This document shows, in pieces, positions 51,904-60,727 of a stretch of DNA of 64,000 bases (position 1 is its first letter; every line of letters starts with the position of its first letter). The notes under the pieces were generated by a model. That model was not told the DNA's origin. It was given only the letters and a program-made list of their open reading frames with translations, and ran no database searches. The DNA is from Terriglobia bacterium (GTDB lineage: Bacteria; Acidobacteriota; Terriglobia; Terriglobales; Acidobacteriaceae): assembly GCA_020073215.1 (NCBI GenBank), contig JAIQFO010000003.1:1-64000 (forward strand), written 5' to 3'. The position numbers and the translations under genes are program-made.

Positions 51904-53141
51904 GAGGTTGCCGCCGCAGGCGCCAGAACATGCAGACTTCGTGATATTGGCCCTGACTGTTCACACCATACGGCGCAAATCACCATCAGACGAGCAGGTA
52001 GGGCTAGATCGACATGGCTCGCCTCGGTCAGTCCGTGTATAAGCCCGAACATCAAAAGCGCATATGTGAGGCTGAGCTGAAGAGAGGGTCTACAACCGCG
52101 CAAATGGCGGAAGAATGAAACATAAATTGTCGCCGCCAGCAACACGCCGACTATTCCGTAGGAGAAGAATTGCTGTAGCAAATCGTTGTGAGCCTGCCAG
52201 GCCTCGAACTCGCCGAAGAAGGGGACAACCGATCGGTAGGAATAGAAACCGTGTCCGATCCACGGTGTCTCCCTCGCGATTTCCCAGCTGAGAGCCCAGA
52301 TTGTGGTTCGTCCCGTCAGCGTTTCGAGCGCCGCACTCTCCGTGTATATCTGTAAATAACCGGCCACAAAAATCCAAGATGTCAGAAGTAAAATGACCGC
52401 CAGTCCGGCGATCTTTAGTTTTGTACGCAGGCGGAGCGCAGATTGGAACAGAATGTAAACACCGGCCGAACAAAAGAACGAAATAATGGATGATTTGCTC
52501 AAGGTTCGGATCAGAGAAGACGTTAAGGCGGCAGAAATCCACCGCCAGTGATTAGTCGTGCGATGACGCAAAGCAAGATAGATTCCGAACAATGCAGCTA
52601 GCGCGAACTGAAACCCGAGCGCATTGGGATGGAGAAACTCTTCCTGTCCCATGCGCAGATCCGGCGTGCCAGGAGCCGCCCAGGCGATAGCGGCAACAAC
52701 CAGAGTCCCAGCAACGAAACCTTTGATAGCGGCAAGGGCTACCCGATCCACATCGTCGCAACTCAAAAGGATGATGACAGCAAGCAGGTCTGCAAAGAAT
52801 GCAATCCAGTAACCCGCCGCGCTGAAGAGCGATGACGCTTGCGTCCACGAGAGCGATAATCCCGATAACGCACAGTAAACGAAAATCCATTTGGCGGGGT
52901 TCGGCCATCCTGAGTTCCTTCGAAAGCCGACTATCAGCATTGCCAACGTGACGAGCACCAACATTACGCAACTACTCAGTATCGAAACCGCCGTGCCATT
53001 CTTTGGTTCATCTTGAAACCAAAGGTACGTGGTGGCGGTGTTCAAGGCGGCGAGGAACCAGACGGCAAACGATAGTGAAGAAATCAGCTGCGAGCTCAGA
53101 ATCATCGTCCCGGGCGTGCTCTCCGGCCGCAATTCTTCCAT
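51900..53141 (-). CDS. O-antigen ligase/polymerase-like membrane protein
   Basis: This 413-residue protein is nearly all hydrophobic, with about ten to twelve helices. A large periplasmic loop late in the sequence contains the Wzy/ligase-type signature GRTTIWALSWEIARETPWIGHGFYSYRSVVP, then FEAWQAHNDLLQQFFSYGIVG. The R/H-rich loop is where these proteins bind lipid-linked glycan. It should polymerise repeat units (Wzy role) or ligate glycan. It lies next to the flippase and Wzz genes, so the Wzy role is favoured. Confidence 0.88.
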   Translation of the reverse strand: MEELRPESTPGTMILSSQLISSLSFAVWFLAALNTATTYLWFQDEPKNGTAVSILSSCVMLVLVTLAMLIVGFRRNSGWPNPAKWIFVYCALSGLSLSWTQASSLFSAAGYWIAFFADLLAVIILLSCDDVDRVALAAIKGFVAGTLVVAAIAWAAPGTPDLRMGQEEFLHPNALGFQFALAALFGIYLALRHRTTNHWRWISAALTSSLIRTLSKSSIISFFCSAGVYILFQSALRLRTKLKIAGLAVILLLTSWIFVAGYLQIYTESAALETLTGRTTIWALSWEIARETPWIGHGFYSYRSVVPFFGEFEAWQAHNDLLQQFFSYGIVGVLLAATIYVSFFRHLRGCRPSLQLSLTYALLMFGLIHGLTEASHVDLALPARLMVICAVWCEQSGPISRSLHVLAPAAATS

Positions 53142-53160
53142 GATGTCCGCCTGCCCTCGC

Positions 53161-54537
53161 TTAACTCGAGAGTGGTACTACTCCCTCACAAATCGCGATC
53201 GGACGTGATAGAGCTCTCGTGACCCTGAGCATCAGGAAAGCCGTGACCGATCCATAGAGGAGCCGGGCCAGGGCAGCTCCGATCAATCCCAGCCGAGGGA
53301 TGAGCACGACGGCAGCACATAGGGAAAGCGTTCCGCCCAAAAGGTTCAGCCCCGAAACGTACCTCACATCTCCCATGGCAAGAAGAGAATAGTGGGGCAC
53401 AACATTGAGGGCCAAAAGCGCGTACGCCATGGCCAGAATGCCAAGGATGGCCCGTCCTTGGACGGCGAACTGTGGACCGATCCACAGGGCTAGAATGCTC
53501 CGCCCCCATAAGATGAGCGGCAGGGCAAGAGCCGTCGCCGTTATAAGGTTTGCCCACGCGGCGACGCTAAACACCCTCCGAGAACCCTGGAGCTCCCCCA
53601 TTTCGCGCCGAGAGCTCATATGCGGCAGGAGAAAATTGAAGATGGCTGCGCATACGCCGTGAATGGGTTGTGCCGCCTGGACACACAAGACGTAAATCGC
53701 AACTGGGGCTGTGCCCAGCAACATTCCCACCAGGAAGCGGTCTGCATAACTGAACCCAACACCGGCCAAGCCCTGCAGCCAACTGAAACACCCGAACGCA
53801 AGTACCTCCCTTAGCGCAGCCCATTCCAAAGTCGGGAAAAGTTTGAAACAACCCGCGGTTCTGCGAGCTGCAATGGCCTGAAGGATGACCACCACACCAG
53901 AGCAAAGCAAGGTGGCAAGCATAATCGTATCCACTCCATGTCCCTTCGCACTCACGATCAAGGCGGACACGATTATGCTGATACGCAGCAAGATGTTCAG
54001 CTTAACCGCAGGACCATAATGTTCGAATGCACGCAGGGTACTTATGAATACACTCTCGATCGCGCGTAAGGGTAAGATGGCAGCGCTTATTTGAACCGCG
54101 CGCATTGCCGGAGCCTGAAATTCCACCTCGATTCTAAAGACATGCGTGATCGCCGATGCCAGAGTCCATACCAATCCACCCACTAATAACCCAAGGACCA
54201 GGTTAATGGTCAGAGTCGCTCGGATCGTGCGCTGTATCCCGGCGGAATCGTTCCGAGCACGATACGCGGAGACATACTTCACGGTGGCGTCCCCAAAACC
54301 GGCGCTAAGTATGCCGACTCCGCTCAGCATCGCACTTACCAGCATCCAAACCCCGTACTGTTGCAAGCCGAGATGGTGGACTAGAAACGGCGCGGCAGCC
54401 AGCATAGCGGCAGGCTGCGCGACATAATCGGCAAGGCTGTAAGCGGCATTCTCTGCGCTTCTGCGAAAAGGCAGCGAATTGCGCAGTGCCAGCACGCGTT
54501 GAGATGAAGGGGACGAAACCCAGGTCAAGAGCGCCAT
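53161..54537 (-). CDS. Polysaccharide flippase (Wzx/MATE-like)
   Basis: The ATG at 54537 lies inside the end of the Wzz gene (13-base overlap) and gives 458 residues with about twelve to fourteen helices. It has the N-terminal AENAAYSLADYVAQPAAMLAAAPFLVHHLGLQQYGVWML pattern of polysaccharide-transporter/oligosaccharide flippases, and the second half repeats similar helices. It should move undecaprenyl-linked repeat units to the periplasmic face for the polymerase encoded next to it. Confidence 0.92.
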   Translation of the reverse strand: MALLTWVSSPSSQRVLALRNSLPFRRSAENAAYSLADYVAQPAAMLAAAPFLVHHLGLQQYGVWMLVSAMLSGVGILSAGFGDATVKYVSAYRARNDSAGIQRTIRATLTINLVLGLLVGGLVWTLASAITHVFRIEVEFQAPAMRAVQISAAILPLRAIESVFISTLRAFEHYGPAVKLNILLRISIIVSALIVSAKGHGVDTIMLATLLCSGVVVILQAIAARRTAGCFKLFPTLEWAALREVLAFGCFSWLQGLAGVGFSYADRFLVGMLLGTAPVAIYVLCVQAAQPIHGVCAAIFNFLLPHMSSRREMGELQGSRRVFSVAAWANLITATALALPLILWGRSILALWIGPQFAVQGRAILGILAMAYALLALNVVPHYSLLAMGDVRYVSGLNLLGGTLSLCAAVVLIPRLGLIGAALARLLYGSVTAFLMLRVTRALSRPIAICEGVVPLSS

Positions 54538-55889
54538 GAACGCGGGCCCCTCATGATGCTTCCCATCCAGGCCAACGCAGGCTGCTGCGCACAACGCTGC
54601 TGAAATTGGTTTAGTTTCGTCATCGTGCCCAGGAAAATGATTCTCCTGGGATCATCGCTGTTAAGTTTTTGCACACGCGCGGATCCGACGATCCAGGTCA
54701 TCGCCCCTGCTATCGAAAGAAACGTGACACCCAGAACGATCAATACCCTATGCGGACCTGATTTTTTTTCTGGGGTATTGGCGGAATCGATCACGTTGAT
54801 ACTTGGGATCTCTTTGGCCTCCTGCAAGCGGACCAACTCGTACTTCTGGGTGAGCAATTCGAAGACTGTCTCTTGCACCTTCACGCGCCGGTAAAGGTCC
54901 ATCCACTCGACGCCCAGGAGCGGCAGCTTGCGAATCGAGGGGTAGAGTTCGTCAGACTGGCTGCTGGATGGCGACGACGCTGCATCGGTTCCGTCCACTT
55001 TTTGCAGTTGTCGCCTGAGTTCTTCAATACGCGCCTTGACGGTGCGGACGCGGATGTTCGCCGGCGTATAGATCTGTTCCAACGCCTGCAATTCCGACTG
55101 GGCCGCAATCATCTGGCCCTGGAGCAGGGCTGCGGATTCAACCATGGCTTTGGCTTGTTCCTTAATGTCGAGGGTGGCGTTCTTGCTGGCGTAGACGCTG
55201 AACTGTTTTTCCGCGTCTTCCAGGTCCGCCTTCACCGATGCCAGCCGCTGCTCGAGGAAGATGCGTTCTCGCCGCGCCGAGGAGGTGCTTACTTCAGCCT
55301 GTAGATGGTTTACCTCCTCCACGTAGGCCTGCGCCATGTCATGGGCCCGCCCAGGGCTGTGGTCCATCACCGTGAGAGAAATGACCCCGCTCTTGCGGTC
55401 TTCTTTGACTTCAGTGCGTCGGTTCAAAGTCTTGCGGGCGCTCTCTTTGTAACGCGCCAAGTAAAGCTTTTGCAGATTGAACCTGTCCACAATTCGATTC
55501 TGTACTGTGCGGCTCTGCAGCAAATCGACGAGCACCGCTCCCGATGTTTTGACGCCGAAAATACCTCCAGCCAGCGCAGCCAGTTCGGGCGATGCTTTTC
55601 CCATCACCGCTGCCATCATCGTCCCCATATCACTGGAGGAATCGGGCGGCATGATGCTCACGGTCGACTCGTACTCTAGCGGGAGGAGGAGAACGATAAT
55701 TGAGCTTAGGATCAAAGCCCGCACCGCGACCTTGTAAATGAGGCTGCGCTGCTCCCATACAAGCCGCAGATTGTCGCTCGTGTCTCTCTCTGAAGCGTCG
55801 AATACACGCGCTGGACCTCGATGCGCTGCCTGGAGGTGATCTTCAGGAACATCTTGGACCCGATCAACCAGCGGATTTCTTATTCCCAC
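54525..55889 (-). CDS. Wzz/GumC-type polysaccharide co-polymerase
   Basis: This 454-residue protein has an N-terminal Wzz-type first membrane helix (about 56-72), a beta-strand region (YESTVSIMPPDSS), and a long coiled-coil part (about 185-330). A second membrane helix lies near 388-408 (VLIVLGVTFLSIAGAMTWIVG). There is no C-terminal kinase, so it is a chain-length-type co-polymerase without tyrosine kinase. The Pro-rich element before the last helix (NTPEKKSGP) is usual. It sets chain length and links polymerase and export. Confidence 0.92.
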   Translation of the reverse strand: MGIRNPLVDRVQDVPEDHLQAAHRGPARVFDASERDTSDNLRLVWEQRSLIYKVAVRALILSSIIVLLLPLEYESTVSIMPPDSSSDMGTMMAAVMGKASPELAALAGGIFGVKTSGAVLVDLLQSRTVQNRIVDRFNLQKLYLARYKESARKTLNRRTEVKEDRKSGVISLTVMDHSPGRAHDMAQAYVEEVNHLQAEVSTSSARRERIFLEQRLASVKADLEDAEKQFSVYASKNATLDIKEQAKAMVESAALLQGQMIAAQSELQALEQIYTPANIRVRTVKARIEELRRQLQKVDGTDAASSPSSSQSDELYPSIRKLPLLGVEWMDLYRRVKVQETVFELLTQKYELVRLQEAKEIPSINVIDSANTPEKKSGPHRVLIVLGVTFLSIAGAMTWIVGSARVQKLNSDDPRRIIFLGTMTKLNQFQQRCAQQPALAWMGSIMRGPRSWRS

Positions 55890-55894
55890 GCTCG

Positions 55895-58800
55895 TCAGAA
55901 GCCTCTTGCCACTTGCACTGCTATGCCGACTGCCGATACCAGCTGTGCAACTTGCAGCGTGGTTCGCCAGGAAAAGCCGCCGCCTACCGCTTTGTCCGGA
56001 ACGACTAACATATCTCCCGGCTGCAGCGCGGCGCTGAGGACGCTGCCACGAAACATCCCACTTCCCCCCACCACGGCCCCATCCGCACGCACAACGAATA
56101 TTGCTTTTTTATTTGCCATATTCGTGGGCCCTCCCGCCTGCCGCAGGTACCACCCAGCGTCTTTGCCCGGTTTGAATGTGACCGCGGTAGAGTTATAAAC
56201 CGCGCCATCCACCATAACGACGTTCGGCCGCTTGGGAACAAAGATCGCATCTCCCTTCCTGACCTGAATGTCGCCAGCGGTATTAGCCCATCGCTTCAAG
56301 CTGGCAGAAATATGAATCACCACGCGCCCGGTCGGCGGCGTGTTTTGCAGTTTCTCGAGCGTGTTTTTCCACTGGAACTGTGCCAGATCTTTGGAGGTGG
56401 AGTCCAAATCCAAAATGGACTTCGCCCCCGGCCCTTCCGCCTGCACCCGCCGAATCAGCTCTGTGCGGTCCTTTTCCTCCAGCTCTTTGACCTGCGCTCG
56501 TTCGAAAATAGCCCCATAGGGGTAGGCGTCCGCACGGAAACCGCCTGCGCGCTCCAGGATTGAGCTCAGCCGCTCTCCCTCCTCGATGCCATAGGTGCCG
56601 GGATGCACGACCTCTCCTTGCACGGTAATCGTGGCGCCGACATCGTTCCAGCCCGATAACTGACGGATGGTTAAAACATCGCCATCGTGCAAGCGCACAT
56701 CGGTGTCCGGTTCGTTTGCCAACGCCCTCGCGATCGGCACGGTCGTGTGTTCGCTCACGACTCGACTACCTTGCTCAACCATGTAGGTCGTCAGGTCGGC
56801 TTCTTGTGTAAACGCACCGCGCTTCAGGCCGCCAGCAATTCGGACCAAGTCCGCTGCGCTCATGTCTTCGCCAAGAGGATATTTGCCAGGATGAAGAACC
56901 TCGCCCTCGATGCTTACTGCGGGCGGATCCACCTTCGCCACGTTCTTATGAACAAACACCCGATCCTTGGGCTCCAGCAAAATGTTCGCAACAGCTTCCC
57001 CTGCCAGCGCTTTGCGCAGGTCTACGCTAATAATTTTCAGCTTCCCATCGCTGGTCCTGCGGAACACTTGGGCATCATCCAATTGCGCTTCCGGAGTCGC
57101 ATTGCCTGCCAGGTAAATGGCGTCACGGAGATAGGTTGCTCCGTTCGTAACGTGATCGCCCGGATCTTTTACCTCACCCGTCACCGTGATAACCGGCTGG
57201 GGTTCAAAATCGAAGCGACCGAATACTCGCACGGTATCGAACGGCTTGAGAAATAGATTTTGCTCTTTGCCGGCAAGAGCATCCTCGAGATTGAAAGATA
57301 AGACAACCGGCCTGTAGTCCGGCGGATTAAGGCGAATGATCTCCGCGTGCCGGCCGTAGGGCTCGGGGAGAAGGTCATTGTAGGACCTGATCAAATCCGC
57401 GACCTTCATCCCATCTCGATACGCGTACTTCCCGGGCCGGAATACGTGGCCATCGAGGTAAACCGTCTTTTCGGAAAACGCCACAATGGGCGAGATCCTC
57501 ACGCGGTCCCCATCTTGAATTTGAAAATCTTCGAGGGCCTTGGTGGCCGAAGCATCGTTGTTGTTCTCGGGGACATCCACCTGCAGCATCGTCCGGCTTT
57601 CGTGTGCCAGGATGCGTTCGACATCCACATGGCGCACCGTTCCCGTCGGTAATACTCCTCCGGCCAATTGCAATGCCTCTGCCAGATTTGTCTCCCCGTT
57701 CAGTTCGTAAATGGCGGGACGCCGCACCATGCCCTCGATCGTGATCTCGGGTCCCACGGGTGCAACCAGCACGGTGTCACCCGACTGCAGGCGCTCCATG
57801 TTCGAACGCACTCTATGGAGCAACAGTTCATAGATATCGACATCCTGGATCAATTGCTGACCACGGTAATGCTTCAGGAGCCGCAGCGACCCCCGCGATG
57901 TCGGGCCACCCGCTTCGTAGAGCGCGTTCAAGGGTGTGGATAGCGAGCTGATATCGTAAGCGCCGGGGCGCTCGACATCGCCAACAACGTAAACCCGAAT
58001 CGCGCGATACTGGGAAAGCGAGACATCAGCCTGGATGTCGCGCAGTTGTGTACGTAACGCGGCTTGAACTAAGTGCTGCACATCTCCGAGAGTTCGCCCA
58101 GAAACCTGTAGGGGCCCTACTTCGGGCAGAATCAATCGGCCGTCGCGGTCGACAACCCGCGTCAGCCGCTGCGAAATCCCTCCCCAAAGATCGATGCCCA
58201 GTCCATCGCCGGGCCCGACGACATAGTCGGGTCCAGCCGGCAAATCCATTGGTAATTGGTTTGAGTTTCCTGTCCCGTTGCGAAAAACATCGGCGCCGAA
58301 GCGCTCCGGGGCAAGAGAAGGTCCCGGGTATTGGAAGTAAAGATCGTAAAGGGACGGTACATCCGCATAGGGATTTGTGCGACGCGACAACACCGCGCGC
58401 TCTTCGTGAAGTCCGCGTTTGGGCGTAGACGGGGAATTCGCGATGGCTTGGGTGGAACGCACACTGGGCGTGACCACAGGTTGCGGTTGATCCGTCATGC
58501 TGAGTGCCGAACTTCCAAGCCCTGCGATGGCGCCGGAGAGCTTGTCTGACGACATGCCGCCACTCGCCAAAGAAACCAATCCTGGGCTTGCGTTGCCGAG
58601 GTGCGAACTAAGCAGCGCCCCTAGCTGATCTGGGCTAATGCCCTGTATTCCCAAAACATTTAGCGGTAAGCCGCCCAGTGTGTCTGTCAGTCCTTGTGCT
58701 TGCTCAAGCAGTCGACGGGGATCGGTGTTTTGCGGCAACGCCGGTTGCGGGGGTGGCGGCGCTGGAGCCGGGGCTGCAGGACCGGACGAAGGCCGCGTGC

Positions 58801-59308
58801 CCTTTTGTGTATCAAGATCGTTACCGGATCTAGATCCGTCGTTCTGGGCTGCCGCCGGATAGTTGGCGACGCCGGCCTGGAACGCACGCTGCGCACGCTC
58901 CATCTCCTGACGATTGGGCTTTACCTGAACGTAACCCCGTTCCACTATCTCCTGCGTTATGAGCACCCGAATGGTTTCGTCTTTCCCAATCAGCTGAAAC
59001 AGGGCCTCATCGGTAAGGTCCTTCGGATCGAGCACACGCCCTTGCTCATATGCCTTCCTGACCAGCATCTTTTTCACTTGTAAGAGCAAGCCTGGTTCCT
59101 GCTCAAGAATCGCAATGATCTTGTTGCCCGACAGAGAGACCATTTGATTAGCCTCTTGTTCGGCCCTCGAGTCGGATATGTCGACCGCCCGTGTGCGGTC
59201 AGAATAGGATGACTCCTGCGCCGCTGAAACGATGGGAGAGGCGGAGATACAAACAATGACAAGGAAAGCAAGACCTGGCCACCGAGACAAATGAACATAC
59301 TTTCTCAT
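55895..59308 (-). CDS. Large Wza-type polysaccharide export protein with multiple SLBB domains
   Basis: The ATG at 59308 starts a signal peptide (WPGLAFLVIVCISASPIVSA); an in-frame GTG at 59323 is possible. The 1137-residue protein has a low-complexity Ala/Pro segment (about 180-200). The polysaccharide-export domain follows (DYVVGPGDGLGIDLWGG, then SQYRAIRVYVVGDVERPGAYDI), and then at least five SLBB units (for example VYLDGHVFRPGKYAYRDG, ITVTGEVKDPGDHVTNG, VSIEGEVLHPGKYPLGED, ITVQGEVVHPGTYGIEEG). A C-terminal hydrophobic segment (VAQLVSAVGIAVQVARGF) may anchor it. It forms the outer-membrane and periplasmic channel. Standard Wza has about 380 residues, so this is a much enlarged form. Confidence 0.92.
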   Translation of the reverse strand: MRKYVHLSRWPGLAFLVIVCISASPIVSAAQESSYSDRTRAVDISDSRAEQEANQMVSLSGNKIIAILEQEPGLLLQVKKMLVRKAYEQGRVLDPKDLTDEALFQLIGKDETIRVLITQEIVERGYVQVKPNRQEMERAQRAFQAGVANYPAAAQNDGSRSGNDLDTQKGTRPSSGPAAPAPAPPPPQPALPQNTDPRRLLEQAQGLTDTLGGLPLNVLGIQGISPDQLGALLSSHLGNASPGLVSLASGGMSSDKLSGAIAGLGSSALSMTDQPQPVVTPSVRSTQAIANSPSTPKRGLHEERAVLSRRTNPYADVPSLYDLYFQYPGPSLAPERFGADVFRNGTGNSNQLPMDLPAGPDYVVGPGDGLGIDLWGGISQRLTRVVDRDGRLILPEVGPLQVSGRTLGDVQHLVQAALRTQLRDIQADVSLSQYRAIRVYVVGDVERPGAYDISSLSTPLNALYEAGGPTSRGSLRLLKHYRGQQLIQDVDIYELLLHRVRSNMERLQSGDTVLVAPVGPEITIEGMVRRPAIYELNGETNLAEALQLAGGVLPTGTVRHVDVERILAHESRTMLQVDVPENNNDASATKALEDFQIQDGDRVRISPIVAFSEKTVYLDGHVFRPGKYAYRDGMKVADLIRSYNDLLPEPYGRHAEIIRLNPPDYRPVVLSFNLEDALAGKEQNLFLKPFDTVRVFGRFDFEPQPVITVTGEVKDPGDHVTNGATYLRDAIYLAGNATPEAQLDDAQVFRRTSDGKLKIISVDLRKALAGEAVANILLEPKDRVFVHKNVAKVDPPAVSIEGEVLHPGKYPLGEDMSAADLVRIAGGLKRGAFTQEADLTTYMVEQGSRVVSEHTTVPIARALANEPDTDVRLHDGDVLTIRQLSGWNDVGATITVQGEVVHPGTYGIEEGERLSSILERAGGFRADAYPYGAIFERAQVKELEEKDRTELIRRVQAEGPGAKSILDLDSTSKDLAQFQWKNTLEKLQNTPPTGRVVIHISASLKRWANTAGDIQVRKGDAIFVPKRPNVVMVDGAVYNSTAVTFKPGKDAGWYLRQAGGPTNMANKKAIFVVRADGAVVGGSGMFRGSVLSAALQPGDMLVVPDKAVGGGFSWRTTLQVAQLVSAVGIAVQVARGF

Positions 59309-59391
59309 AAAAGCTGCACCCACATTGGAAGCTACAACGAATTCGCCGAACCGACAATCAACGCGAGGAGTAACAAGGGTGAGGCGCGCCC

Positions 59392-59958
59392 CTATCGCTG
59401 GATAGGTTCAATCGCGTCCTCGTCAACCTCTACTGCGATGGATCGGTGAATCAACTCAATCGAGACAACCACCCGCAATTTATCCTTCTTGCGTATCAAA
59501 ATACCTTCCAACCCGGCAACGGGCCCACTGTGAACCCTCACACGACGTCCTAACCGGAGATAGGAATATGGCTGCGCGCATGCGTAATGCAATCCGTTCC
59601 GCAATGCCTCGATCTCAGACTCAGGAAGTGCGGCAGGCCGCGCGCCACAACTCACAAATTCGATAACGCCTGGCAGCTGCAAAATGCGGAGTCGATCTTT
59701 GAGCGCAAGGTGGACAAAAACGTAGCCGGGAAAAAGTGGTAATTCCAGTTCTTTGCGACGATCCTTCCAGCGCCGGACGCTCTTGTAAACAGGCAGGAAA
59801 CACTCAACGCCACGGTGATACATCTGCCGCTCAACCCGTTTTTCGTGACGCGGGTTCGTGTAAACCGCATACCAGCGTGCATCCAAGTATTCGGCGGGAA
59901 GCTCCGGTAGCACTGGAACCGAGTGGGTTGTTTCCGATCCTATCTGCTCTGAGAACAT
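59392..59958 (-). CDS. NusG/RfaH-like (UpxY-type) antiterminator of the EPS cluster
   Basis: This 188-residue protein has an NGN domain (about 28-115: RWYAVYTNPRHEKRVERQMYHRGVECFLPVYKSVRRWKDRRKELELPLFPGYVFV...VIEFVSCGARPAALPESEI). A KOW domain follows (RVRVHSGPVAGLEGILIRKKDKLRVVVSIELI). Specialised NusG paralogues of this type stand first in long polysaccharide operons and let RNA polymerase read through them. Its position just before the >25 kb run of co-directional genes fits exactly. Confidence 0.93.
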   Translation of the reverse strand: MFSEQIGSETTHSVPVLPELPAEYLDARWYAVYTNPRHEKRVERQMYHRGVECFLPVYKSVRRWKDRRKELELPLFPGYVFVHLALKDRLRILQLPGVIEFVSCGARPAALPESEIEALRNGLHYACAQPYSYLRLGRRVRVHSGPVAGLEGILIRKKDKLRVVVSIELIHRSIAVEVDEDAIEPIQR

Positions 59959-60048
59959 GGACTTAGTTACAGCTTCGCCCTCTCGCTTACATAAGCGCTG
60001 TGATGTAACTCGCCTTCCACCAATGACTTATGACTTCTTCCAGCGGGT

Positions 60049-60459
60049 TCACTGCACGTTGGTTGGAACCCGTTTCACCGTTTCAAAACCAGCCCGTAGC
60101 GCGTCGAGAATTCCTTGTTCCGAAGTCTCGACTGTCTTGGATCGAATATCTACAACCGCCCAGTAGAACGTGCTGCTACCGCGTTCCGTCGCCACGGCCA
60201 GAACTTTCATATCCGGATACCGGCCCAGCAAAAATCCACCGAGGCTGAGGCGTTGTTGTCGGTCTTCCATCGCGAGAATCAGGACGTTGGGCCGGGTACG
60301 ATCCACCAACTCTGTGATTCGTGACTCATCCTCAACTTCACCGACAATCTCAACATCCGATTGCTCCGAAAGGACGGCGACGACCAACTCCCGCATCAGG
60401 CGTGGCCGATTTGCTACCAACACTCTGATCTTTGCCAAGGCCTTTTCTCCATGCCTCAC
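60049..60459 (-). CDS. Receiver-like protein lacking the phosphorylation site
   Basis: This 136-residue protein has the alpha/beta pattern of a response-regulator receiver domain (IRVLVANRPRLMRELVVAVLSEQSDVEIVGEV, then TRPNVLILAME, MKVLAVATERG). The acidic pair at the start is Ala-Asn and the phosphoacceptor Asp is missing (LILAMED in place of a D-containing loop). No output domain follows. It should be a phosphorylation-independent pseudo-receiver. It stands between the NusG-like gene and the divergent fourth radical SAM gene, so a regulatory or scaffold role in EPS expression is likely. Confidence 0.7.
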   Translation of the reverse strand: MRHGEKALAKIRVLVANRPRLMRELVVAVLSEQSDVEIVGEVEDESRITELVDRTRPNVLILAMEDRQQRLSLGGFLLGRYPDMKVLAVATERGSSTFYWAVVDIRSKTVETSEQGILDALRAGFETVKRVPTNVQ

Positions 60460-60520
60460 TCTGCCGTGCGATTGAATAAAAGAAAAGGCTCAAATCGGAG
60501 CCATCCTGCACAAGCACCGC

Positions 60521-60548
60521 GGTACTACGGGGTACTACGCCGAGTACC
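60521..60548. promoter_or_regulatory. Repeated dyad in the divergent EPS promoter region
   Basis: GGTACTACGG and GGTACTACGC lie side by side (60521-60540). The second copy pairs with AGTACC at 60543-60548 to make the dyad GGTACTACGCCGAGTACC. It is in the 268-base spacer between the pseudo-receiver gene and the divergent radical SAM gene, so it may be an operator for a local regulator such as the NarL-type protein at 63220-63888. Binding is inferred. Confidence 0.45.
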
Positions 60549-60727
60549 AATTCAAGAGTTTCTGTGCTGCTCGTTCGACGCTTGTCGCGGATATGTCGGC
60601 CGCATCTTAGTAAGTTGCGGTCGCATATTTTGCAAACTTTTGACAAATCCGATACAAATGGTGTTGCGGCAGTTGCTACCCTCTCCGCAGCCAGAACACT
60701 TGCGTCATTCCGAGCCGAGCGTCAAAC

